64,000 bases of DNA from Coniella vitis (lineage: Eukaryota > Ascomycota > Sordariomycetes > Diaporthales > Schizoparmaceae), in the NCBI GenBank assembly GCA_011317545.1, contig WUJK01000002.1, positions 4,092,001 to 4,156,000 of the forward strand, in the 5' to 3' direction. Below, in pieces: positions 54,683 through 64,000 of the stretch. Numbering within the stretch: the first letter of the stretch is position 1; the number at the start of each line of letters is the position of its first letter. The position numbers were made by a program, and so were the translations under genes. The notes under the pieces were generated by a model, which was given only the letters and a program-made list of their open reading frames with translations, did no database searches and was not told the origin of the DNA.

Positions 54683-57600
54683 GTTTGGTCGCTGCTGTGT
54701 TATGGACAGTAGGATGCTAGTCTCTCGCGAAAGGACAGCAGGTCGGCACAAAGACACTAAAGAGGAGAAATTGCGCGGATATTTGAAAAGGCGGTTTTCA
54801 GGAAGACGCGCGGGCGCAGATGTGTGACGCTGAGGGGTTGGTTGGAGAGGCGCGTAATGACAGAGTTGACGGTCAATTGAATTAAAGAGGTGAGGTGTAG
54901 GATGGTGATTGATGATGGCGTGAGATCGAGAGCTGTGGCTAAGGCAGAAAGGGTTTATTTTCTCAAGAAGGTTTCAGGAAAGAAACGCATGCAGGTTCGT
55001 TGTTTGTTCTTTGGGCGACTACGCCATAGAAAGGGTTGGCAGCGGCAGAAAGCGATCGGTGGATGATGAGGCTGCTGCGCGGCAGTAAGGCGCTGGTGGG
55101 GTCCTGGCTTGTTCCTTGTAGCTGCTGGCCTGGCAAATCTGGGCGGAGTGACGCAGAGGAGTGTGCTTTTTTAGAAGTGCGTGCAGCGGACCACAGGGCT
55201 GATGCTTGGCTGCTCAGGTACTAAAATTGGTACCAGTACGATGTAGCAGAGCGGGCCAGGCACAGAAGCAATCTGTAGCACAGCAAAAACGAGGATTACA
55301 GAAGGGGAAAGCAGAAGGTCAGGATGCAGAAAACTAGCAGGCTAGGGGCGGGTATTAAAGGAGAAATAGAAAAAAGAACACAAGACCAGTAGTTATGACG
55401 GAGAGAATAGACGGTGAGGGCGGGCTTGGGATCGAATCGAGGTGACAGGCAAACAAGCCAAGACGACATTGGAGTGCTGCTTTCTACAAGCCCTCAGATG
55501 CAACCACAAAGGCCCGCCTGTGACCCCCCCTCCAGGGCCCCTGGCTCCCGAAGGTGCAGCTTAGTGCTGCCAGTCCTGCAACGCAATCGGGATTCTCAGG
55601 AACGGCAGGTTGGGTGGGTGGTGCTGGTCTCCCGCCCATCCAGCACACCCACATCCACTGGGAGGTGCTGAAGCCCCTGTACTATGTAGCCCTGAGACCC
55701 CTTGCAGTTTCTGGCAGTCGGGCCTTGTTCTTGGGCCCGGAAGGGTCGCAGGCGGGGGCTCCTATGTAAGCACTGAAGGTGCTGAGCGACCTCCTAGATG
55801 GTCCCCAAGACCCGGCTCACCCCGCATTGCAGGGGGCGGCATCCACTGGAAGCCCACTGAACACCCACTAACATCCACTCTCTTCTGCAGAGCCTGATGC
55901 TTCTGGAACAGGGTCCTTGCAGCTTCTGCAAGTTTGCCTTTTCAGGGGGTCGGTCCATGACTGCCGGGAGTGCCATGGTGACCTGCGCACTGGCGACGGG
56001 CTTTCCGGTATGGTGAAGCAGCAGTCGGAGATGCAACGCCGCCCATCATCCACCCGCTGTGAGCGTCCCATCTTGGTCCAACCCTCCATCCTGCGTCTCG
56101 CGTGAGCCAGTCAGCGGCGGCGTGGGTTGGGAAGTTGGCCAGCGCCACAAACCGAGGACGTTATATGTAGTGGAAGAAGACGACCACACAAAGCAATGAC
56201 AGGCTTTTCAAAAACTCATTCAGGACAGCCTGCGTATCGAGCCAGCCGCGGCTATGGCGCGGCTATGACACGGCTATGCATTCGGCTCAGCTCTCCGCGT
56301 AGCCCCGGCCTTTGGGGCCCGGCCTCCCGTCCTGCTCCGATCACCAGACAATATAATCGTATGTTCTCTCCATCTTTTCTCCAGGTTTGCTCCCACCATC
56401 TCATCATTTCTCCTCCTTCTCCTCATTTTCTCCCCCAGATGGAGGGAGAGGCAGATTGCTGCAAGTGTCTCCTCATATTTGGCCAGCAATCCTGCCTCGG
56501 CGCGTGTGCCGACCCCGGCACGCTTGCGCCGGGACCAGAACAAAGCAGCAGATGACCCGGAGGGAATCACTACCAAACCCTTCACTTGTTCTTGTAGGGA
56601 GCCCTCCCTACCCGGGGTGGGCTCTTGCTTGGCGCACCAACCATCTGGTGCCTCAGCCACTTGGTGACCACGGACAGGTTCACCCCTCCGGCAAAAGCGC
56701 TGTCATGTTGGGGATCCGACACAGACACGAAGGCAGAGTCATTTGCCACGGCCCACGAGACAATCTCATGTTTGCAGACCTATACGTCCATTGCCGGCTT
56801 GTTGGTGGAGGAACTTCACATGGGTGACTGCCACCCATAAAGCGACCCACTTGGGTGGCAGAGCCACTCTGCCATTATGAACCAAACCCACTTGGGCGCT
56901 ACGCACTTGCCCCCCTAATGACGCAAACCGGGCCTCTTTTCACCGCCTGCTTCTTTTGTGGTTTTCTTTTCCCTGTTGTATTTTGCTTTCCACAGCCGCG
57001 CCAATGCCACGAGAGCATTGGGAAGAACGTGACAAGACGAGCAAAGATGAAGAAGATTCCTCAGAAGTCTGATGGAGTTGTGAAGATTCTGGAAAGCAGA
57101 GACCGCATGGAGAATGCTGCATCACTTGACAGATCCGTTGGGTGTCACGGGTTGTGCACAGACTTGGGCACATGGCCGTGTTCTGGTTGCAGCCATTGCG
57201 ACTGACTAATGGTTGGCTGGCTGGCTGGCTGGCCGAGTCCTGCGATGATGCCCTGTGAGGAAGAAAGTGGGTGACAGTTTTGTTCTGCTCGTACCTTGCC
57301 AAAGGACCAAGTGTTGGCTCGCTCCCTGCCCGCGCGCGAGGGTGGTGATGGCGGTCCTGGGGAAATGTGCCTCATCTTCGGCGCTCGGCTTTTTGTCTAC
57401 AAGCGAGTGTCAGTCGACGATCATCAGGAGTCAGGAATGATGGGTCGCCATTGTCTGCCTGACCGTTTTCAAGAAAGAGCGTTCGGAAAGAAATCTTATT
57501 GCTCCTTTTCTTTTCGACTCGATACCGAAATTGAGTCGCCCTGGTTGGGTGCCGCTTGTGCGCTAAACAAAGTTGTTCAGAAGGGAAGGGCGAGAAGGCC

Positions 57601-57902
57601 AAGGAGATGCGGTAGGAATATGTCGCGTTGGCAGCCAGCGATAACACTCGCATCTGGGTTACCGAATGACGGCAGAGGTGGCGGCATGCGTCAAGTCGAT
57701 TGGAATTTCGAGGGCCGACGACCCCCCAACGAGCTCGCCGATTCGGCAGCCAAGGAGCCATCACTGCGCGAATTCCTGCAGTTTGATAAGCAACGCGATA
57801 AGCATCTAACAATGCCATGGTCATGGCCCATCGCCAGGCTTCAGTGCTTGCACAAGAGCAGCAGGCAGGAGCGACATGCATGTCCTCCTTCCACTACTAC
57901 CA

Positions 57903-57920
57903 TACTATGTATACATAGTA
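57903..57920. repeat. Perfect 18-bp palindrome TACTATGTATACATAGTA
   Basis: The two halves are exact reverse complements, and the neighbouring ACATAGTATGTA repeats part of it. This may be a simple AT-rich hairpin. Confidence 0.8.
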
Positions 57921-57972
57921 CATAGTATGTACTACTACGTGTATCTATCCTAGGCTCGAGATTACCTAACCC

Positions 57973-57992
57973 TTTTTTTTTTTTTTTTTTTT
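57973..57992 (+). repeat. Poly-T tract (20 T)
   Basis: An uninterrupted thymine run followed by CCTTTTCTCCC lies upstream of the D-lactate dehydrogenase gene. Confidence 0.9.
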
Positions 57993-58583
57993 CCTTTTCT
58001 CCCAACTGTATCGCGCAGGACTCCTAATAACCAAAGGCCCAAGGGTGAAGCTTCGTCCAATACTGCAAAAAATATGTCACAATTAGTACCTTTTTATTTT
58101 ACGAAAATGTGTAAAACTATAGATATATACCGAGCTATATATAAAGCTCGAAATGTATACTTACACCATTGACACTACTTCTACAATCAATATTACTGTG
58201 TACAATTCGCATAAGTCATTTGGGTCTACTTTCTCTGGTTATATGAGGTTGCACTTTGGCACCATCATCAGTTTCAGTACCCGGACCAAGCATCTAAGCA
58301 TCCAAGAAGACCAATTTAACAACTTGGGAAGGGATATTATGTTCGATGCATTAATATCAATTATACCGATTGAACGATGTTCAATTCATAGAGGGGCGTA
58401 ATGCTGCATGTCTATTGTGTACTATTTGTATGCTGGTCAGGGTTTGGGTTATGGACAATGTTGCATTGTGATGTATCAGACTGCAGTCAGTATTCAGAGG
58501 CTCCACGCATCTTGTCTTTTTTTCAAGAATTCCAAACTCTAGAATTGCCAGACGACAGAGCTACTCTTGAAAATGATATAGCC

Positions 58584-60560
58584 ATGGCGGCCAGAATCTG
58601 TTCCAAGGCTCAATGCAGCCTCCACGCAGGTGGTCCCGCCAGCATACGCCAGCAAGCCAGCATCGCTCGGCCCCTCTCCCGTCAAGCATCACCATGGAGC
58701 CGTCCCAGTCGACACCATACACGGCACGACCAGTGCGACTACGCCTGCACTCACTCGACCAAGCGATGGCTTCACGAGAAGGCAGACTCTAGTATCCCTT
58801 CACAGGCACAATCCCAAACGAGACAATCACCACCAGGCCAGAAGGAGTCCGAGAGCAATGGCTCGTCCTCGTCCTCGTTCTCGTCCTCATCACCATCCAG
58901 CTTCGGCACGTACGCCTGGTCATTGCTGGCTCTCTCTGGCGGAGCCGCTTTCTCATCACTCTACCATCGCAAAGACGACCAGCAGCTGTCGCAGTCTACC
59001 CAGCAACATGACCACCTGATACCCAGCCCCAGCCCCAGCCCCAGCCCCGGCTCCAGCTCCCTCTACGCCACCACTCAAGAAATGCTCCGCGCCGCCCACC
59101 AGATCGCGTCCTCCCTCTCCTCCCCAGACCTCGTCACCTTTGACCCCGACCTCCTCGACCACCACGGCCACTCAGACTGGTCCACCTCCAACAGCCCGCA
59201 ACGCGCCGTCGCAATCGTCTATCCGCAGTCCACTTCCGACGTCGTCACCATCGCCCGCATCTGCCACGCCCACAGCGTCCCCATGGTCCCCTACGGCGCA
59301 GGCTCCTCCGTCGAAGGCAACTTTGCCCAGCCCCATTCCGGCATCTGCATTGACTTGTCTCAAATGGACCGTGTTCTCGCCATCCACGCAGACGACATGG
59401 ACGTCGTCGTGCAGCCGGGCGTCAACTGGGTGGACCTCAACAGCCGCCTCGCAGCAGAAGGCCACGGCCTCTTCTTCCCCATGGATCCCTCCCCGACCGC
59501 GACCTTTGGCGGCATGGTGTCCACAAACTGCAGCGGCACAAACGCAATGCGCTACGGCACAATGAAGGACTGGGTCCTGAACCTCACCGTCGTTCTCCCC
59601 AGCGGAGAAATCGTCAGAACCCGTGGGCGGGGCAGACCGCGCAAGACCTCGGCAGGGTATAACCTCACCTCTCTATTCGTCGGTGCAGAGGGCACCTTGG
59701 GCATTGTGACGGAGATTACGTTGAAGGTGGCGCCTGTGCCGGCGGATACGTCGGTGGCTGTAGTGTCCTTCCCCTCGATTGCTGATGCGGCGGGGACGGC
59801 ATCGGCGCTGATCCGGAGCGGGATTCAGCTGGGCGCGCTGGAGATTATGGATGAGGTGCAGATGAAGATGTTGAATCGTTTTGGAAGCGAGGTTGTGAGG
59901 AAGAGGATGTGGGATGAGAAGCCGACGTTGTTTTTGAAGTTTGCGGGGACGACGGAAGGGATTAAGCAGGATGTGAGCCAGGTGGGTGAGATTATCAAAA
60001 GTGTTGCAAACAAAAACGCGGGTGGTGATGGTGGAGAGAAGGAGGAGGTGTCATTTCATTTTGCAGAGACAAAGCAAGAGGAACACGATCTCTGGGCTGC
60101 GCGCAAAGAAGCGCTCTTTACAATGGTCAGCAATCGCCCGCCAGGCACAATCCTCTGGTCGACGGACGTGGCAGTGCCGCTAAGCAGACTCGCCGAGATC
60201 ATCAACGTCTCCAAGCAAGAGTGTAGTGCACTTGGCATTTTTGCTACGGTCATTGGGCATGTCGGCGATGGGAATTTTCACGTTGCCATGATGTACGACC
60301 CCAACGATGCGGAAAAGAAGGCCGAGGTGGGCAACGTGGTGCATAATATGATGCGTCGGGCGCTCGATATGGAAGGGACTGTGTCGGGGGAGCATGCGAT
60401 TGGGATGGGCAAGAAGGAGTGTCTTGTTGATGAGTTGGGGGAGGAGACGATTGGGCTGATGCAGACGTTCAAGAGGGCTGTTGATCCAAAATGGATCATG
60501 AACCCGGGCAAGGTGTTTGATATCCCAGAGGACATCCAGAGACGAAGTCACTCAAGTTGA
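58584..60560 (+). CDS. DLD1: D-lactate dehydrogenase (cytochrome), mitochondrial
   Basis: This FAD enzyme oxidises D-lactate to pyruvate and passes electrons to cytochrome c. It is intronless and 658 aa from ATG 58584. The frame is open further upstream to 58401, but 58584 is the first Met that begins a basic, Ser/Arg-rich presequence (MAARICSKAQ). A Ser-rich stretch and one hydrophobic segment (YAWSLLALSGGAAFSSL) match the inner-membrane anchor of Dld-type enzymes. The FAD-binding PCMH domain contains MVPYGAGSSVEGN, VVVQPGVNW, GGMVSTNCSGTNAMRYG and SAGYNLTSLFVGAEGTLGI. The C-terminal FAD-oxidase domain has VIGHVGDGNFHVAMM and GTVSGEHAIGMGKK. The presequence region is longer than in the yeast protein, with a Pro-Ser dipeptide run. 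Confidence 0.93.
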   Translation: MAARICSKAQCSLHAGGPASIRQQASIARPLSRQASPWSRPSRHHTRHDQCDYACTHSTKRWLHEKADSSIPSQAQSQTRQSPPGQKESESNGSSSSSFSSSSPSSFGTYAWSLLALSGGAAFSSLYHRKDDQQLSQSTQQHDHLIPSPSPSPSPGSSSLYATTQEMLRAAHQIASSLSSPDLVTFDPDLLDHHGHSDWSTSNSPQRAVAIVYPQSTSDVVTIARICHAHSVPMVPYGAGSSVEGNFAQPHSGICIDLSQMDRVLAIHADDMDVVVQPGVNWVDLNSRLAAEGHGLFFPMDPSPTATFGGMVSTNCSGTNAMRYGTMKDWVLNLTVVLPSGEIVRTRGRGRPRKTSAGYNLTSLFVGAEGTLGIVTEITLKVAPVPADTSVAVVSFPSIADAAGTASALIRSGIQLGALEIMDEVQMKMLNRFGSEVVRKRMWDEKPTLFLKFAGTTEGIKQDVSQVGEIIKSVANKNAGGDGGEKEEVSFHFAETKQEEHDLWAARKEALFTMVSNRPPGTILWSTDVAVPLSRLAEIINVSKQECSALGIFATVIGHVGDGNFHVAMMYDPNDAEKKAEVGNVVHNMMRRALDMEGTVSGEHAIGMGKKECLVDELGEETIGLMQTFKRAVDPKWIMNPGKVFDIPEDIQRRSHSS

Positions 60561-60667
60561 TATAGACAAATCCGAGTCAAGTCAGACTTATGTGAACGAA
60601 TATACTTGATTAAGCGGTACTTGAATTTTGTGCCTTGTTATCCTGACTATATGTTCTCCATGGACCA

Positions 60668-63600
60668 TTAGTAAGCGTTAGACCGCTTCGACCAAGCTGG
60701 TCTGGGGCTCAGCCCTGGGTCACTGATACCGGATCGAAGGACTGCGTCTGAGACAAGCGACAATCCTCCCAGCTTTGCGCCGCCCGTATCTTGAGACCAT
60801 AGCGTGATGGCGATATAGTTGGTACCGGAATAGTCTAGAATACCTTGAGGCACTGGGAAGCTCGTCTGAGGACCAAGATTGTTGACTATTGAACAAAGTT
60901 AGCATAGTAGAACTCGTCAAGTGTGTTGAAGGGAATGGGAGAATGTCCTGCAACTTACTGTACTTTCCGAACTGGTACCCATTCACAAACAGCTGGACCC
61001 TATAATCAGCCACACCAGTATCACCCGTCACGTTCGCAAAGGCAAAATTCAACGGCACATCCCACCCCTTGGGCAGGTCAAGCTCAAAGCTCGTCGCAAA
61101 GAAGCCAACGCCAGCCTCCGAGATGCCATCGACAACAGGGTTCTTGCTCGTCCAGCCGCGGCTTGGCGGCGAAGGGAGGTGGTAGCCCTGACGCTCCGCA
61201 TACAATGCGCCTTCGTTGAGCGGCCCTCTTGTCTGATCGACATAGTTCTCGCCACCCAGGTTGCCTGTGACCTTCCACGCAATGTCATCCTTGTCGTGGC
61301 CTGCGAGGGCAAAGTCGAGGATACCGCGCGGTGTCTTCATCAAGTCGTACCCTGGTGTCCAATTTGTCTCCTCGCCCATGTGATCAATCAAAACGGTAAT
61401 GACATAGTTCTTGCCTTTGGTCGTGGTGCCAGCCGGGATGCTGAGAGTCTGGTTGGCGCCACTGGGCACGCCTGCGCCATTGAAGGAGCCGACAAACGTC
61501 GAGTTGAGCCAGACTGAGTGGCCAAAGCCGGAGCCGCCTTGTGTCTCGAGATACAGGGTGGACTCGGTGCCTTTGGCGGTGAAGTGTCCGCGGTAGATGA
61601 GTGACCCCGTATGATAGCCGTAGTCCCCTGCCACAAGAGATGTGGGCGTCTTGAGCGTGAAGACAGTGCCCCAGTCATCGCGAGCATCATCGGTCGTATA
61701 GTTTTGGTTGGCTTTAGTCCACGCAGAGTCGTCGTACGAGTCTTGGATCTCAGGGAGCGAGTCAAGGTATTTCCAATTGAGAGCCGAAAGATCGGGAATA
61801 TTGAGCGTTGGTGGCGAGTATTCTAGATTTGCTGATAGACGGCCGTTGGCAGACTTGACGCCAGCCACCTTTGCACCGTTGAAGTAGAGATTGTTGGATC
61901 CTGGCAGGCCGGCAACGATTTCCAGGGTTGCGGTCGCGTTCAGGTCGCCAGTCAGATACAGAGATGTTCCCACTTTGGCTGCAGTGCGCAAGAGGTATCC
62001 GCCGTTGGCAATGACAGTATCCTTGGTTTGTGACGAATAGTTGCCGATGGGAGAAGCAGCCTCAAGCTCCAAGACCCAGTAGTTGAAGGCATCATTTCTC
62101 CACAAGAGGTATACGTCCAGGTTGCTGCCATAATGCAGTACCTTTCTCTTCTCGGTGACGTTCCACTGTACAGCCACCGTAGAGCCGACCGTTGCAATCT
62201 TGACGGTGGAGGAGTCGCCCTCGATTGTGGGCTTCCCCAGGCTGGACGGAAATGCAAATTCGTGTGTCTCGCCGGCCAGGCCATAAAGCAGAAGGACCGC
62301 CCTTTCCCCAGTGGAACCGTGTGTATAAATATCCGCCGACGAGTAGACAAGATTGTGACCACCAACATCATAGTCTGTCACCTGCACCTTGGAATCCCGC
62401 CCATCCAGAATCAGCGTGCCGCCGAGCTGTGGAATGGTGATATTGCCAGCACTGGTAGGAACCGTGAGAGTGTAAGGCGTCTTGTCAAGAGAGGTATAGT
62501 CCGAGTGTCGAGTCACGTAAAAGTTGGTGACATTGCCCAAGACGGGTGTCGTTGCGATCTCTGGTGTGCTGACGTACGAGGTGTTGGTGAGGTTGCCGGG
62601 AGTCGCGGAAAGATAAGCTGGAGAGGCCTTGATGAATTGAGCAATAAGTTTCGCCTCTGCGTACTTCTCGCGCGTAATTGTACGGTCCTCCTTGACAACC
62701 GCGCCGTAGTCGTAAGAAGTGTAAGCGCCTGGTTGTCCCAGATTTCCCCAATTCGTACCACCATATGTCTGCGTCAAGTTAGCCAGAGTCAAAGGGTGCT
62801 TTGTACACAAGAAGGACTAGTGGCTTACCATGTAGAGGTTGAAGATGGTGATTCCAAAGCCAAAGTTGTTCTTGTAAAAGACTCTCTCGGCTTCGGGGCC
62901 AATCAAGGCGGCGCATTCTTCGAGGTCCCAGGAACCGCCCCAATAAGCAATGGCGCCTCCTTGGTATTCTGGGATCGCGTAGGGAGTCTCTGGGCTTTGT
63001 TCAAGGTGAAGCTCCCGGAAATTCGTGGGCAAGGCGTCAGCAGCCCAGACCTCGGGCTCGCTACCTGTGTGACAAGTTAATTGGCGTACCCTAACTATGT
63101 ACAGGTGCCATTATCGTATATAGAGAGGACTTACATGTCCAACCAATGGGATAACTGTCGTGGCCATAAATATCTGGCCCCCCTGGCTCGCCAGGAGTGA
63201 AGAGTCCAATGGCGGAGGCTTCATTATTGATGAATGGCACGGTGACACCAGAGTCTCGGAACAACTGGACCACCTCCGTCATGTACTCTACATCTGGCCA
63301 TTCGATCCAAGAGGCGCCATACGTGTACTCATTCTCGTACTGCATGGCAATTACCGGGCCGCCTTTTGTGATTTCCGCATCCGCAATGAGCCTGCCAATG
63401 TTGGACACGTAGTTCTTTGTTGCGTCAACATAACCACTCTCATTGGTACGTAAAATGGCAGGTTGCCGCTGTAGCCAGCCTGGGAAGCCTCCTCCGGCAG
63501 CCTCGGCATCTGCTCTGGTGTTAGTGATTTATTTCATATTCGTCTTTCTAACTCTTGGAATGCAACCCACTGATATAAGGTCCAGGGCGAGCAAGCAGGT

Positions 63601-63979
63601 ACAGGCCGGCCTCGGCAGCAGCCTCGAAGAAAGGCTCAAAGGCAAATACGCCCTCTGCAGTGAATTTTCCCTGTGTACCTTCGAGAAGGCGCCAGTCGAC
63701 GTAAAAGGTGGCTCCGTTGTAACCCAAGGCCTTGATCTTTTGGAAGATATCAAGCCAAAGACCAGGAACAGGCAAGCGGAAAGGATGGAATTCGCCCGAG
63801 TAGAACATGATGCGTTCACCTCGCACAAACAGGGATTGGGAGTCCCATGTTACCTATAGGATCTCGTTAGCGGTTTTTTGGTTCCTTTTTCATCTGTATA
63901 GCAGGATTTGATGGCAGCAGGAATTTGTTCTTTGGGCATACCACGTCTTGGAGTGCATCTTGCCTACTTGACTCGGCAA
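60668..63979 (-). CDS. Glycoside hydrolase family 35 beta-galactosidase (5' end outside the window)
   Basis: This is a secreted fungal beta-galactosidase (LacA type). Exons seen are 63979-63942, 63853-63571, 63509-63135, 63064-62829, 62768-60959 and 60885-60668, in consistent phase. An acceptor (CTTGCAG) at 63980 shows that at least one more 5' exon, including the signal peptide, lies beyond 64000. About 986 residues are visible. The TIM-barrel start reads VTWDSQSLFVRGERIMFYSG, with EFHPFRLPVPGLWLD. The acid/base Glu is in MQYENEY and the nucleophile Glu in PEYQGG. After the barrel, TYGGTNWGNLG and several beta domains (domain 2-5 of GH35) follow, with many Asn-glycosylation sites. All frames are open and catalytic residues are retained. 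Confidence 0.93.
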
Positions 63980-64000
63980 CTGCAAGATGCTGGCCCCCTA

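Larger units (their letters stand above)
54683..58583. other. Long gene-free region (3.9 kb)
   Basis: PFK-2 and D-lactate dehydrogenase point away from each other, so both promoters are included. The middle (about 55400-56700) is GC-rich with many overlapping open frames on both strands, none with recognisable domains. A GGCT run lies near 57210-57230, an 18-base perfect palindrome at 57903-57920 and 20 T at 57973-57992. No gene is supported. Confidence 0.5.

Noticed and set aside
58401..58583. N-terminal extension of D-lactate dehydrogenase starting at 58401
   Set aside because: The extra 61 residues (Cys/Trp-rich, MLHVYCVLFVCW) do not resemble the family. Met at 58584 begins a presequence-like stretch.
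1..64000. CRISPR array, rRNA genes or intact transposon
   Set aside because: No regularly spaced repeats, rRNA sequence, terminal repeats or transposase-like frame were found. A eukaryotic genome would not carry CRISPR.

Overview
This 64 kb window is nuclear DNA of a filamentous ascomycete (Pezizomycotina). The genes carry short GT-AG introns of about 50-280 nt, coding density is moderate, and housekeeping genes are shuffled without operons. The cyclin C N-terminus (begins MAANYWESTQR) and the frequent GGTACC/TACGTA-rich intergenic DNA make a sordariomycete my best guess, but the class is inferred, not proven. I resolved 20 protein-coding genes, two of them cut by the window edges, plus one sterol-reductase-family pseudogene. 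Most multi-exon models were checked by hand for splice phase and give reading frames divisible by three.

Layout. 0-6.3 kb: the 3' end of a gene for a CaaX-box protein, Mediator cyclin C (SSN8, minus) and a calcium-regulated mitochondrial ATP-Mg/Pi carrier (SAL1, plus). 8.2-17.7 kb: a large single-pass protein with a DUF4097-like ectodomain, the meiotic APC/C activator AMA1 (minus), and the Rab geranylgeranyltransferase alpha subunit BET4 (plus). 18.6-24 kb: a small Cys/Asp/Ser-rich protein, then three same-strand genes that look like a remnant secondary-metabolite locus: an internally deleted ERG4/ERG24-family pseudogene, a class A FAD monooxygenase and a DMATS-type aromatic prenyltransferase. 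25.4-38.5 kb: a WDR48/UAF1-like deubiquitinase cofactor, the S-adenosylmethionine carrier PET8, a TilS-like tRNA-Ile lysidine synthase, a histidine-phosphatase-superfamily protein and mannitol 2-dehydrogenase. 42-54.7 kb: a GNAT acetyltransferase, a repeat-rich block with a tetranucleotide-based satellite and a tRNA-like B-box, an allantoate-permease-family MFS transporter, a SYN8-like Qc-SNARE, the DEAD-box helicase HAS1 and 6-phosphofructo-2-kinase/fructose-2,6-bisphosphatase. 58.6-64 kb: D-lactate dehydrogenase (cytochrome) and a GH35 beta-galactosidase running off the right edge.

The most notable signal is in AMA1 (12343-15224, minus). Its 699-codon second exon stays in one frame through all recognisable WD40 sequence to the C-terminal Ile-Arg tail, yet is interrupted by four in-frame stops. 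All four are TAG; none is TAA or TGA, and I see no frameshift. At least two sit where the surrounding WD40 sequence calls for tryptophan. This is what sexual-stage A-to-I mRNA editing (UAG read as UGG), known from Fusarium and Neurospora, would predict for a meiosis-specific gene. The competing explanation is RIP-type or ordinary pseudogenisation, and transcript data would decide.

The rest of the window is mostly unlinked core metabolism and trafficking: carbon storage and glycolytic control (mannitol dehydrogenase, PFK-2/FBPase-2, D-lactate dehydrogenase, beta-galactosidase), mitochondrial transport and translation (SAL1, PET8, TilS), vesicle traffic (BET4, SYN8) and transcription/ribosome biogenesis (SSN8, HAS1).
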